Origin: Nephrocerus scutellatus
Lineage: Eukaryota > Arthropoda > Insecta > Diptera > Pipunculidae
Length of the DNA stretch: 64,000 nucleotides
Assembly (NCBI GenBank): GCA_947095585.1
Contig: OX352763.1
Location: 119,851,787-119,915,786 of the forward strand
Direction: 5' to 3'
Shown here piece by piece: positions 8,801 through 23,606 of the stretch (the stretch's first letter is position 1; each line of letters begins with the position of its first letter). The position numbers were made by a program, and so were the translations under genes. The notes under the pieces are model-generated. The model was not told where the DNA came from, did no database searches, and saw only the letters and a program-made list of their open reading frames with translations.

Positions 8801-11800
8801 GGGTGAGGTTATAACACTACCACAACTATGAGTGGTACAATAAACCTTTTAAATCACTAACAAAACTATGACACAAGTGGTGTAATAAACTTATTTTAGA
8901 ACCACAATTTTAGAACCACAACTAAAGAAAAGTTTTCACGACCGAGAACGTGGAAGAACTGTTGAAAAGAGAACGTGTGTCCCTTTTTATATCAAAGCAG
9001 TTCAGAAAAGAGGCAACGAAAATGAGGATCGATGTCATTGGGCAGTATACGATAGACAATGTTGAGTGAGAAAGTATACGATGGAAAATATTATCTGTAT
9101 ATATATATGTCTAGACCGTCCGTCTAGACTGCCTGTCTGGACCGTCCGTCCAGACTGCACTTTGTTCATACAAACCCTATGTGTCTATATATGTGTATAT
9201 AAAATAAATACCTATCAATGTATATAAGATTAATATTCGGCTATACTGCCTGTCAAGACCGTCCGTCAAGACTACCTGTCTAGACCGTCCGTCTAGACTG
9301 CTGAAGGAGCAGAAGCTTTCGTGAAATTGAAAGGCATTGCGTAGTAAATAAGAAATACTTAGGTGATAAATATAAGAATAACTAATAATAACTAGTAATA
9401 ACTTAACTTAGAAATTAACCTACCTATCAGAAGTGTTGTGAAACTTGAAGGTCAATTCAATTAAATACGATTTTTTAACGTCGCTCCATGTAAAGACTGG
9501 TAGGCCGAGTATTGCACAAGAGCCTCCTTAAGATATGCCGAGCAAAAATATGCTTAGCAGTTTACAGGTGAATGGTGGAATGGGCAGATCTGTGAGTATT
9601 GCACAAATCAGATCTGGGAGCTAGGGGACCCAGAGTAAGAATACAGGCGACAGTGCCAAGTATTTCACAATAGGGTGGTTAACTATGTTGGATAAAATAC
9701 TGTGACTGATATTGTGTGTAAAGAATAATATAAATTTTGAAAAAAGGATAATATAATTAGGAACAAAAGATAATATAATGAGCAAATGAAGTATATAGAG
9801 TAGCATAATAATAATAGATGTAAGGGCAAAGAGTGGGTAAAAAGGGGTTCCCGTAAAGGGATTCCTATGCGCAACATAGGAAGGCTGTCTAATAAGCTTT
9901 TCGACCCCAGCCAAAGGGTCTCATCAGTTAGATTTAATGTATGATGTTAAAGAACATCGAGGGTATAGGAGGATTGTAACGAGTTACAAAATTGTGGGAA
10001 TGCAATAAGGAAGTGATACTTATATATTGTTAAAGTTATAAAATATCATAAAATATCAAGGATAAAAGTATAAAAATGATTTGAAAACAAACCTAAGGGA
10101 GCCGTGTAATTAATAGATGAGAAAAGGACAAGTTGTTGTATGGGAAACCACTTAAAAGGCAACAAAGGTAGTTGTGTGTAATTGTGTGTACTTGTAATGA
10201 AACGAGTTTAATAATTTTTTAAAAAATATAAATTTTAAACTTACGTACAAGTAAGTAGAGGCAAAACAAAATTATTGTTGGAGATTGCAGCAAGCAGTTA
10301 AGTAATTTTTTAAAAATAAAAATAAAAATTCCCAACTTACGTACAGGTAGGTAGAAGCACCGAAGAGGAAGATGCAAAACAAAATTGTTGTTGGAGATTG
10401 CAGCAAGCAGGGTGAGGTTATAACACTACCACAACTATGAGTGGTACAATAAACCTTTTAAATCACTAACAAAACTATGACACAAGTGGTGTAATAAACT
10501 TATTTTAGAACCACAATTTTAGAACCACAACTAAAGAAAAGTTTTCACGACCGAGAACGTGGAAGAACTGTTGAAAAGAGAACGTGTGTCCCTTTTTATA
10601 TCAAAGCAGTTCAGAAAAGAGGCAACGAAAATGAGGATCGATGTCATTGGGCAGTATACGATAGACAATGTTGAGTGAGAAAGTATACGATGGAAAATAT
10701 TATCTGTATATATATATGTCTAGACCGTCCGTCTAGACTGCCTGTCTGGACCGTCCGTCCAGACTGCACTTTGTTCATACAAACCCTATGTGTCTATATA
10801 TGTGTATATAAAATAAATACCTATCAATGTATATAAGATTAATATTCGGCTATACTGCCTGTCAAGACCGTCCGTCAAGACTACCTGTCTAGACCGTCCG
10901 TCTAGACTGCTGAAGGAGCAGAAGCTTTCGTGAAATTGAAAGGCATTGCGTAGTAAATAAGAAATACTTAGGTGATAAATATAAGAATAACTAATAATAA
11001 CTAGTAATAACTTAACTTAGAAATTAACCTACCTATCAGAAGTGTTGTGAAACTTGAAGGTCAATTCAATTAAATACGATTTTTTAACGTCGCTCCATGT
11101 AAAGACTGGTAGGCCGAGTATTGCACAAGAGCCTCCTTAAGATATGCCGAGCAAAAATATGCTTAGCAGTTTACAGGTGAATGGTGGAATGGGCAGATCT
11201 GTGAGTATTGCACAAATCAGATCTGGGAGCTAGGGGACCCAGAGTAAGAATACAGGCGACAGTGCCAAGTATTTCACAATAGGGTGGTTAACTATGTTGG
11301 ATAAAATACTGTGACTGATATTGTGTGTAAAGAATAATATAAATTTTGAAAAAAGGATAATATAATTAGGAACAAAAGATAATATAATGAGCAAATGAAG
11401 TATATAGAGTAGCATAATAATAATAGATGTAAGGGCAAAGAGTGGGTAAAAAGGGGTTCCCGTAAAGGGATTCCTATGCGCAACATAGGAAGGCTGTCTA
11501 ATAAGCTTTTCGACCCCAGCCAAAGGGTCTCATCAGTTAGATTTAATGTATGATGTTAAAGAACATCGAGGGTATAGGAGGATTGTAACGAGTTACAAAA
11601 TTGTGGGAATGCAATAAGGAAGTGATACTTATATATTGTTAAAGTTATAAAATATCATAAAATATCAAGGATAAAAGTATAAAAATGATTTGAAAACAAA
11701 CCTAAGGGAGCCGTGTAATTAATAGATGAGAAAAGGACAAGTTGTTGTATGGGAAACCACTTAAAAGGCAACAAAGGTAGTTGTGTGTAATTGTGTGTAC

Positions 11801-14800
11801 TTGTAATGAAACGAGTTTAATAATTTTTTAAAAAATATAAATTTTAAACTTACGTACAAGTAAGTAGAGGCAAAACAAAATTATTGTTGGAGATTGCAGC
11901 AAGCAGTTAAGTAATTTTTTAAAAATAAAAATAAAAATTCCCAACTTACGTACAGGTAGGTAGAAGCACCGAAGAGGAAGATGCAAAACAAAATTGTTGT
12001 TGGAGATTGCAGCAAGCAGGGTGAGGTTATAACACTACCACAACTATGAGTGGTACAATAAACCTTTTAAATCACTAACAAAACTATGACACAAGTGGTG
12101 TAATAAACTTATTTTAGAACCACAATTTTAGAACCACAACTAAAGAAAAGTTTTCACGACCGAGAACGTGGAAGAACTGTTGAAAAGAGAACGTGTGTCC
12201 CTTTTTATATCAAAGCAGTTCAGAAAAGAGGCAACGAAAATGAGGATCGATGTCATTGGGCAGTATACGATAGACAATGTTGAGTGAGAAAGTATACGAT
12301 GGAAAATATTATCTGTATATATATATGTCTAGACCGTCCGTCTAGACTGCCTGTCTGGACCGTCCGTCCAGACTGCACTTTGTTCATACAAACCCTATGT
12401 GTCTATATATGTGTATATAAAATAAATACCTATCAATGTATATAAGATTAATATTCGGCTATACTGCCTGTCAAGACCGTCCGTCAAGACTACCTGTCTA
12501 GACCGTCCGTCTAGACTGCTGAAGGAGCAGAAGCTTTCGTGAAATTGAAAGGCATTGCGTAGTAAATAAGAAATACTTAGGTGATAAATATAAGAATAAC
12601 TAATAATAACTAGTAATAACTTAACTTAGAAATTAACCTACCTATCAGAAGTGTTGTGAAACTTGAAGGTCAATTCAATTAAATACGATTTTTTAACGTC
12701 GCTCCATGTAAAGACTGGTAGGCCGAGTATTGCACAAGAGCCTCCTTAAGATATGCCGAGCAAAAATATGCTTAGCAGTTTACAGGTGAATGGTGGAATG
12801 GGCAGATCTGTGAGTATTGCACAAATCAGATCTGGGAGCTAGGGGACCCAGAGTAAGAATACAGGCGACAGTGCCAAGTATTTCACAATAGGGTGGTTAA
12901 CTATGTTGGATAAAATACTGTGACTGATATTGTGTGTAAAGAATAATATAAATTTTGAAAAAAGGATAATATAATTAGGAACAAAAGATAATATAATGAG
13001 CAAATGAAGTATATAGAGTAGCATAATAATAATAGATGTAAGGGCAAAGAGTGGGTAAAAAGGGGTTCCCGTAAAGGGATTCCTATGCGCAACATAGGAA
13101 GGCTGTCTAATAAGCTTTTCGACCCCAGCCAAAGGGTCTCATCAGTTAGATTTAATGTATGATGTTAAAGAACATCGAGGGTATAGGAGGATTGTAACGA
13201 GTTACAAAATTGTGGGAATGCAATAAGGAAGTGATACTTATATATTGTTAAAGTTATAAAATATCATAAAATATCAAGGATAAAAGTATAAAAATGATTT
13301 GAAAACAAACCTAAGGGAGCCGTGTAATTAATAGATGAGAAAAGGACAAGTTGTTGTATGGGAAACCACTTAAAAGGCAACAAAGGTAGTTGTGTGTAAT
13401 TGTGTGTACTTGTAATGAAACGAGTTTAATAATTTTTTAAAAAATATAAATTTTAAACTTACGTACAAGTAAGTAGAGGCAAAACAAAATTATTGTTGGA
13501 GATTGCAGCAAGCAGTTAAGTAATTTTTTAAAAATAAAAATAAAAATTCCCAACTTACGTACAGGTAGGTAGAAGCACCGAAGAGGAAGATGCAAAACAA
13601 AATTGTTGTTGGAGATTGCAGCAAGCAGGGTGAGGTTATAACACTACCACAACTATGAGTGGTACAATAAACCTTTTAAATCACTAACAAAACTATGACA
13701 CAAGTGGTGTAATAAACTTATTTTAGAACCACAATTTTAGAACCACAACTAAAGAAAAGTTTTCACGACCGAGAACGTGGAAGAACTGTTGAAAAGAGAA
13801 CGTGTGTCCCTTTTTATATCAAAGCAGTTCAGAAAAGAGGCAACGAAAATGAGGATCGATGTCATTGGGCAGTATACGATAGACAATGTTGAGTGAGAAA
13901 GTATACGATGGAAAATATTATCTGTATATATATATGTCTAGACCGTCCGTCTAGACTGCCTGTCTGGACCGTCCGTCCAGACTGCACTTTGTTCATACAA
14001 ACCCTATGTGTCTATATATGTGTATATAAAATAAATACCTATCAATGTATATAAGATTAATATTCGGCTATACTGCCTGTCAAGACCGTCCGTCAAGACT
14101 ACCTGTCTAGACCGTCCGTCTAGACTGCTGAAGGAGCAGAAGCTTTCGTGAAATTGAAAGGCATTGCGTAGTAAATAAGAAATACTTAGGTGATAAATAT
14201 AAGAATAACTAATAATAACTAGTAATAACTTAACTTAGAAATTAACCTACCTATCAGAAGTGTTGTGAAACTTGAAGGTCAATTCAATTAAATACGATTT
14301 TTTAACGTCGCTCCATGTAAAGACTGGTAGGCCGAGTATTGCACAAGAGCCTCCTTAAGATATGCCGAGCAAAAATATGCTTAGCAGTTTACAGGTGAAT
14401 GGTGGAATGGGCAGATCTGTGAGTATTGCACAAATCAGATCTGGGAGCTAGGGGACCCAGAGTAAGAATACAGGCGACAGTGCCAAGTATTTCACAATAG
14501 GGTGGTTAACTATGTTGGATAAAATACTGTGACTGATATTGTGTGTAAAGAATAATATAAATTTTGAAAAAAGGATAATATAATTAGGAACAAAAGATAA
14601 TATAATGAGCAAATGAAGTATATAGAGTAGCATAATAATAATAGATGTAAGGGCAAAGAGTGGGTAAAAAGGGGTTCCCGTAAAGGGATTCCTATGCGCA
14701 ACATAGGAAGGCTGTCTAATAAGCTTTTCGACCCCAGCCAAAGGGTCTCATCAGTTAGATTTAATGTATGATGTTAAAGAACATCGAGGGTATAGGAGGA

Positions 14801-17800
14801 TTGTAACGAGTTACAAAATTGTGGGAATGCAATAAGGAAGTGATACTTATATATTGTTAAAGTTATAAAATATCATAAAATATCAAGGATAAAAGTATAA
14901 AAATGATTTGAAAACAAACCTAAGGGAGCCGTGTAATTAATAGATGAGAAAAGGACAAGTTGTTGTATGGGAAACCACTTAAAAGGCAACAAAGGTAGTT
15001 GTGTGTAATTGTGTGTACTTGTAATGAAACGAGTTTAATAATTTTTTAAAAAATATAAATTTTAAACTTACGTACAAGTAAGTAGAGGCAAAACAAAATT
15101 ATTGTTGGAGATTGCAGCAAGCAGTTAAGTAATTTTTTAAAAATAAAAATAAAAATTCCCAACTTACGTACAGGTAGGTAGAAGCACCGAAGAGGAAGAT
15201 GCAAAACAAAATTGTTGTTGGAGATTGCAGCAAGCAGGGTGAGGTTATAACACTACCACAACTATGAGTGGTACAATAAACCTTTTAAATCACTAACAAA
15301 ACTATGACACAAGTGGTGTAATAAACTTATTTTAGAACCACAATTTTAGAACCACAACTAAAGAAAAGTTTTCACGACCGAGAACGTGGAAGAACTGTTG
15401 AAAAGAGAACGTGTGTCCCTTTTTATATCAAAGCAGTTCAGAAAAGAGGCAACGAAAATGAGGATCGATGTCATTGGGCAGTATACGATAGACAATGTTG
15501 AGTGAGAAAGTATACGATGGAAAATATTATCTGTATATATATATGTCTAGACCGTCCGTCTAGACTGCCTGTCTGGACCGTCCGTCCAGACTGCACTTTG
15601 TTCATACAAACCCTATGTGTCTATATATGTGTATATAAAATAAATACCTATCAATGTATATAAGATTAATATTCGGCTATACTGCCTGTCAAGACCGTCC
15701 GTCAAGACTACCTGTCTAGACCGTCCGTCTAGACTGCTGAAGGAGCAGAAGCTTTCGTGAAATTGAAAGGCATTGCGTAGTAAATAAGAAATACTTAGGT
15801 GATAAATATAAGAATAACTAATAATAACTAGTAATAACTTAACTTAGAAATTAACCTACCTATCAGAAGTGTTGTGAAACTTGAAGGTCAATTCAATTAA
15901 ATACGATTTTTTAACGTCGCTCCATGTAAAGACTGGTAGGCCGAGTATTGCACAAGAGCCTCCTTAAGATATGCCGAGCAAAAATATGCTTAGCAGTTTA
16001 CAGGTGAATGGTGGAATGGGCAGATCTGTGAGTATTGCACAAATCAGATCTGGGAGCTAGGGGACCCAGAGTAAGAATACAGGCGACAGTGCCAAGTATT
16101 TCACAATAGGGTGGTTAACTATGTTGGATAAAATACTGTGACTGATATTGTGTGTAAAGAATAATATAAATTTTGAAAAAAGGATAATATAATTAGGAAC
16201 AAAAGATAATATAATGAGCAAATGAAGTATATAGAGTAGCATAATAATAATAGATGTAAGGGCAAAGAGTGGGTAAAAAGGGGTTCCCGTAAAGGGATTC
16301 CTATGCGCAACATAGGAAGGCTGTCTAATAAGCTTTTCGACCCCAGCCAAAGGGTCTCATCAGTTAGATTTAATGTATGATGTTAAAGAACATCGAGGGT
16401 ATAGGAGGATTGTAACGAGTTACAAAATTGTGGGAATGCAATAAGGAAGTGATACTTATATATTGTTAAAGTTATAAAATATCATAAAATATCAAGGATA
16501 AAAGTATAAAAATGATTTGAAAACAAACCTAAGGGAGCCGTGTAATTAATAGATGAGAAAAGGACAAGTTGTTGTATGGGAAACCACTTAAAAGGCAACA
16601 AAGGTAGTTGTGTGTAATTGTGTGTACTTGTAATGAAACGAGTTTAATAATTTTTTAAAAAATATAAATTTTAAACTTACGTACAAGTAAGTAGAGGCAA
16701 AACAAAATTATTGTTGGAGATTGCAGCAAGCAGTTAAGTAATTTTTTAAAAATAAAAATAAAAATTCCCAACTTACGTACAGGTAGGTAGAAGCACCGAA
16801 GAGGAAGATGCAAAACAAAATTGTTGTTGGAGATTGCAGCAAGCAGGGTGAGGTTATAACACTACCACAACTATGAGTGGTACAATAAACCTTTTAAATC
16901 ACTAACAAAACTATGACACAAGTGGTGTAATAAACTTATTTTAGAACCACAATTTTAGAACCACAACTAAAGAAAAGTTTTCACGACCGAGAACGTGGAA
17001 GAACTGTTGAAAAGAGAACGTGTGTCCCTTTTTATATCAAAGCAGTTCAGAAAAGAGGCAACGAAAATGAGGATCGATGTCATTGGGCAGTATACGATAG
17101 ACAATGTTGAGTGAGAAAGTATACGATGGAAAATATTATCTGTATATATATATGTCTAGACCGTCCGTCTAGACTGCCTGTCTGGACCGTCCGTCCAGAC
17201 TGCACTTTGTTCATACAAACCCTATGTGTCTATATATGTGTATATAAAATAAATACCTATCAATGTATATAAGATTAATATTCGGCTATACTGCCTGTCA
17301 AGACCGTCCGTCAAGACTACCTGTCTAGACCGTCCGTCTAGACTGCTGAAGGAGCAGAAGCTTTCGTGAAATTGAAAGGCATTGCGTAGTAAATAAGAAA
17401 TACTTAGGTGATAAATATAAGAATAACTAATAATAACTAGTAATAACTTAACTTAGAAATTAACCTACCTATCAGAAGTGTTGTGAAACTTGAAGGTCAA
17501 TTCAATTAAATACGATTTTTTAACGTCGCTCCATGTAAAGACTGGTAGGCCGAGTATTGCACAAGAGCCTCCTTAAGATATGCCGAGCAAAAATATGCTT
17601 AGCAGTTTACAGGTGAATGGTGGAATGGGCAGATCTGTGAGTATTGCACAAATCAGATCTGGGAGCTAGGGGACCCAGAGTAAGAATACAGGCGACAGTG
17701 CCAAGTATTTCACAATAGGGTGGTTAACTATGTTGGATAAAATACTGTGACTGATATTGTGTGTAAAGAATAATATAAATTTTGAAAAAAGGATAATATA

Positions 17801-20733
17801 ATTAGGAACAAAAGATAATATAATGAGCAAATGAAGTATATAGAGTAGCATAATAATAATAGATGTAAGGGCAAAGAGTGGGTAAAAAGGGGTTCCCGTA
17901 AAGGGATTCCTATGCGCAACATAGGAAGGCTGTCTAATAAGCTTTTCGACCCCAGCCAAAGGGTCTCATCAGTTAGATTTAATGTATGATGTTAAAGAAC
18001 ATCGAGGGTATAGGAGGATTGTAACGAGTTACAAAATTGTGGGAATGCAATAAGGAAGTGATACTTATATATTGTTAAAGTTATAAAATATCATAAAATA
18101 TCAAGGATAAAAGTATAAAAATGATTTGAAAACAAACCTAAGGGAGCCGTGTAATTAATAGATGAGAAAAGGACAAGTTGTTGTATGGGAAACCACTTAA
18201 AAGGCAACAAAGGTAGTTGTGTGTAATTGTGTGTACTTGTAATGAAACGAGTTTAATAATTTTTTAAAAAATATAAATTTTAAACTTACGTACAAGTAAG
18301 TAGAGGCAAAACAAAATTATTGTTGGAGATTGCAGCAAGCAGTTAAGTAATTTTTTAAAAATAAAAATAAAAATTCCCAACTTACGTACAGGTAGGTAGA
18401 AGCACCGAAGAGGAAGATGCAAAACAAAATTGTTGTTGGAGATTGCAGCAAGCAGGGTGAGGTTATAACACTACCACAACTATGAGTGGTACAATAAACC
18501 TTTTAAATCACTAACAAAACTATGACACAAGTGGTGTAATAAACTTATTTTAGAACCACAATTTTAGAACCACAACTAAAGAAAAGTTTTCACGACCGAG
18601 AACGTGGAAGAACTGTTGAAAAGAGAACGTGTGTCCCTTTTTATATCAAAGCAGTTCAGAAAAGAGGCAACGAAAATGAGGATCGATGTCATTGGGCAGT
18701 ATACGATAGACAATGTTGAGTGAGAAAGTATACGATGGAAAATATTATCTGTATATATATATGTCTAGACCGTCCGTCTAGACTGCCTGTCTGGACCGTC
18801 CGTCCAGACTGCACTTTGTTCATACAAACCCTATGTGTCTATATATGTGTATATAAAATAAATACCTATCAATGTATATAAGATTAATATTCGGCTATAC
18901 TGCCTGTCAAGACCGTCCGTCAAGACTACCTGTCTAGACCGTCCGTCTAGACTGCTGAAGGAGCAGAAGCTTTCGTGAAATTGAAAGGCATTGCGTAGTA
19001 AATAAGAAATACTTAGGTGATAAATATAAGAATAACTAATAATAACTAGTAATAACTTAACTTAGAAATTAACCTACCTATCAGAAGTGTTGTGAAACTT
19101 GAAGGTCAATTCAATTAAATACGATTTTTTAACGTCGCTCCATGTAAAGACTGGTAGGCCGAGTATTGCACAAGAGCCTCCTTAAGATATGCCGAGCAAA
19201 AATATGCTTAGCAGTTTACAGGTGAATGGTGGAATGGGCAGATCTGTGAGTATTGCACAAATCAGATCTGGGAGCTAGGGGACCCAGAGTAAGAATACAG
19301 GCGACAGTGCCAAGTATTTCACAATAGGGTGGTTAACTATGTTGGATAAAATACTGTGACTGATATTGTGTGTAAAGAATAATATAAATTTTGAAAAAAG
19401 GATAATATAATTAGGAACAAAAGATAATATAATGAGCAAATGAAGTATATAGAGTAGCATAATAATAATAGATGTAAGGGCAAAGAGTGGGTAAAAAGGG
19501 GTTCCCGTAAAGGGATTCCTATGCGCAACATAGGAAGGCTGTCTAATAAGCTTTTCGACCCCAGCCAAAGGGTCTCATCAGTTAGATTTAATGTATGATG
19601 TTAAAGAACATCGAGGGTATAGGAGGATTGTAACGAGTTACAAAATTGTGGGAATGCAATAAGGAAGTGATACTTATATATTGTTAAAGTTATAAAATAT
19701 CATAAAATATCAAGGATAAAAGTATAAAAATGATTTGAAAACAAACCTAAGGGAGCCGTGTAATTAATAGATGAGAAAAGGACAAGTTGTTGTATGGGAA
19801 ACCACTTAAAAGGCAACAAAGGTAGTTGTGTGTAATTGTGTGTACTTGTAATGAAACGAGTTTAATAATTTTTTAAAAAATATAAATTTTAAACTTACGT
19901 ACAAGTAAGTAGAGGCAAAACAAAATTATTGTTGGAGATTGCAGCAAGCAGTTAAGTAATTTTTTAAAAATAAAAATAAAAATTCCCAACTTACGTACAG
20001 GTAGGTAGAAGCACCGAAGAGGAAGATGCAAAACAAAATTGTTGTTGGAGATTGCAGCAAGCAGGGTGAGGTTATAACACTACCACAACTATGAGTGGTA
20101 CAATAAACCTTTTAAATCACTAACAAAACTATGACACAAGTGGTGTAATAAACTTATTTTAGAACCACAATTTTAGAACCACAACTAAAGAAAAGTTTTC
20201 ACGACCGAGAACGTGGAAGAACTGTTGAAAAGAGAACGTGTGTCCCTTTTTATATCAAAGCAGTTCAGAAAAGAGGCAACGAAAATGAGGATCGATGTCA
20301 TTGGGCAGTATACGATAGACAATGTTGAGTGAGAAAGTATACGATGGAAAATATTATCTGTATATATATATGTCTAGACCGTCCGTCTAGACTGCCTGTC
20401 TGGACCGTCCGTCCAGACTGCACTTTGTTCATACAAACCCTATGTGTCTATATATGTGTATATAAAATAAATACCTATCAATGTATATAAGATTAATATT
20501 CGGCTATACTGCCTGTCAAGACCGTCCGTCAAGACTACCTGTCTAGACCGTCCGTCTAGACTGCTGAAGGAGCAGAAGCTTTCGTGAAATTGAAAGGCAT
20601 TGCGTAGTAAATAAGAAATACTTAGGTGATAAATATAAGAATAACTAATAATAACTAGTAATAACTTAACTTAGAAATTAACCTACCTATCAGAAGTGTT
20701 GTGAAACTTGAAGGTCAATTCAATTAAATACGA

Positions 20734-21980
20734 TTTTTTAACGTCGCTCCATGTAAAGACTGGTAGGCCGAGTATTGCACAAGAGCCTCCTTAAGATATG
20801 CCGAGCAAAAATATGCTTAGCAGTTTACAGGTGAATGGTGGAATGGGCAGATCTGTGAGTATTGCACAAATCAGATCTGGGAGCTAGGGGACCCAGAGTA
20901 AGAATACAGGCGACAGTGCCAAGTATTTCACAATAGGGTGGTTAACTATGTTGGATAAAATACTGTGACTGATATTGTGTGTAAAGAATAATATAAATTT
21001 TGAAAAAAGGATAATATAATTAGGAACAAAAGATAATATAATGAGCAAATGAAGTATATAGAGTAGCATAATAATAATAGATGTAAGGGCAAAGAGTGGG
21101 TAAAAAGGGGTTCCCGTAAAGGGATTCCTATGCGCAACATAGGAAGGCTGTCTAATAAGCTTTTCGACCCCAGCCAAAGGGTCTCATCAGTTAGATTTAA
21201 TGTATGATGTTAAAGAACATCGAGGGTATAGGAGGATTGTAACGAGTTACAAAATTGTGGGAATGCAATAAGGAAGTGATACTTATATATTGTTAAAGTT
21301 ATAAAATATCATAAAATATCAAGGATAAAAGTATAAAAATGATTTGAAAACAAACCTAAGGGAGCCGTGTAATTAATAGATGAGAAAAGGACAAGTTGTT
21401 GTATGGGAAACCACTTAAAAGGCAACAAAGGTAGTTGTGTGTAATTGTGTGTACTTGTAATGAAACGAGTTTAATAATTTTTTAAAAAATATAAATTTTA
21501 AACTTACGTACAAGTAAGTAGAGGCAAAACAAAATTATTGTTGGAGATTGCAGCAAGCAGTTAAGTAATTTTTTAAAAATAAAAATAAAAATTCCCAACT
21601 TACGTACAGGTAGGTAGAAGCACCGAAGAGGAAGATGCAAAACAAAATTGTTGTTGGAGATTGCAGCAAGCAGGGTGAGGTTATAACACTACCACAACTA
21701 TGAGTGGTACAATAAACCTTTTAAATCACTAACAAAACTATGACACAAGTGGTGTAATAAACTTATTTTAGAACCACAATTTTAGAACCACAACTAAAGA
21801 AAAGTTTTCACGACCGAGAACGTGGAAGAACTGTTGAAAAGAGAACGTGTGTCCCTTTTTATATCAAAGCAGTTCAGAAAAGAGGCAACGAAAATGAGGA
21901 TCGATGTCATTGGGCAGTATACGATAGACAATGTTGAGTGAGAAAGTATACGATGGAAAATATTATCTGTATATATATAT
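20734..21980. repeat. Truncated 13th unit of array A
   Basis: This copy follows the A consensus for 1247 bp, including the A-type base at the diagnostic GTTGAAAAG site near 21838, and stops at the end of the TA run. The last 362 bp of a normal unit are missing: both palindrome pairs, the TATA-like sequence and the 3' segment. It is joined directly to the T6 start of the first B-type unit, sharing only AT at 21979-21980. An apparent 87-codon minus-strand open frame at 21794-22057 spans this junction, starts with TTG and is an artefact of the fusion. Confidence 0.95.
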
Positions 21981-23606
21981 TTTTTAAAAACGTCGCTCAA
22001 TGTAAAGACTGGTAGGCCGAGTATTGCACAAGAGCCTCCATAAGATATGCCGAGCAAAAATATGCTTAGCAGTTTACAGGTGAATGGTGGAATGGGCAGA
22101 TCTGTGAGTATTGCACAAATCAGATCTGGGAGCTAGGGGACCCAGAGTGAGAATACAGGCGACAGTGCAAGTATTTCACAATAGGGTGGTTAACTATGTT
22201 GGATAAAATACTGTGACTGATATTGTGTGTAAAGAATAATATAAATTTTGAAAAAAGGATAATATAATTAGGAACAAAAGATAATATAATGAGCAAATGA
22301 AGTATATAGAGTAGCATAATAATAAATGTAAGGGCAAAGAGTGGGTAAAAAGGAGTTCCCGTAAAGGGATTCCTATGCGCAACATAGGAAGGCTGTCTAA
22401 TAAGCTTTTCGACCCCAGCCAAAGGGTCTCATCAGTTAGATTTAATGTATGATGTTAAAGAACATCGAGGGTATAGGAGGATTGTAACGAGTTACAAAAT
22501 TGTGGGAATGCAATAAGGAAGTGATACTTATATATTGTTAAAGTTATAAAATATCATAAAATATCAAGGATAAAAGTATAAAAATGATTTGAAAACAAAC
22601 CTAAGGGAGCCGTGTAATTAATAGATGAGAAAAGGACAAGTTGTTGTATGGGAAACCACTTAAAAGGCAACAAAGGTAGTTGTGTGTAATTGTGTGTACT
22701 TGTAATGAAACGAGTTAAATAATTTTTAAAAAATATAAATTTTAAACTTACGTACAAGTAAGTAGAGGCAAAACAGAATTATTGTTGGAGATTGCAGCAA
22801 GCAGTTAAGTAATTTTTTAAAAAAAGTAATTTTTTTAAAAATAAAAATAAAAATTCCAAACTTACGTACAGGTAGGTAGAAGCACCGAAGAGGAAGATGC
22901 AAACCAAAATTGTTGTTGGAGATTGCAGCAAGCAGGGTGAGGTTATAACACTACCACAACTATGAGTGGTACAATAAACCTTTTAAACCACTAACAAAAC
23001 TATGACACAAGTGGTGTAATAAACTTATTTTAGAACCACAATTTTAGAACCACAACTAAAGAAAAGTTTTCACGACCGAGAACGTGGAAGAACTGTTGAC
23101 AAGAGAACGTGTGTCCCTTTTTATATCAAAGCAGTTCAGAAAAGAGGCAACGAAAATGAGGATCGATGTCATTGGGCAGTATACGATAGACAATGTTGAG
23201 TGAGAAAGTATACGATGGAAAATATTATCTGTATATATATATGTCTAGACCGTCCGTCTAGACTGCCTGTCTGGACCGTCCGTCCAGACTGCACTTTGTT
23301 CATACAAACCCTATGTGTCTATATATATGTGTATATAAAATAAATACCTATCAATGTATATAAGATTAATATTCGGCAATACTGCCTGTCAAGACCGTCC
23401 GTCAAGACTACCTGTCTAGACCGTCCGTCTAGACTGCTGAAGGAGCAGAAGCTTTCGTAAAATTGAAAGGCATTGCGTAGTAAATAAGAAATACTTAGGT
23501 GAAAAATATAAGAATAACTAATAATAACTAGTAATAACTTAACTTAGAAATTAACCTACCTATCAGAAGTGTTGTGAAACTTGAAGGTCAATTCAATTAA
23601 ATACGA

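Larger units (their letters stand above)
1426..21980. repeat. Tandem macrosatellite array A, 1609-bp unit
   Basis: Twelve complete head-to-tail copies and one partial copy of a 1609-bp unit. Taking the T6 tract as unit start, copies begin at 1426, 3035, 4644, 6253, 7862, 9471, 11080, 12689, 14298, 15907, 17516, 19125 and 20734. The spacing is exactly constant, so there is no net indel in any copy, and copies compared by eye (including the first against the second) were identical. The unit is AT-rich and has no convincing coding frame. Open frames of 97 and 64 codons on the minus strand recur in each copy; the 97-codon frame starts with TTG and both are hydrophobic by virtue of T-rich sequence. 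I do not recognise the family; it is not rDNA, 5S, an snRNA cluster or a histone repeat. Confidence 0.97.

Noticed and set aside
21794..22057. 87-codon open frame across the A/B junction as a new fusion gene
   Set aside because: TTG start, and created only by joining truncated A13 to the first B unit; no such frame exists in intact units.
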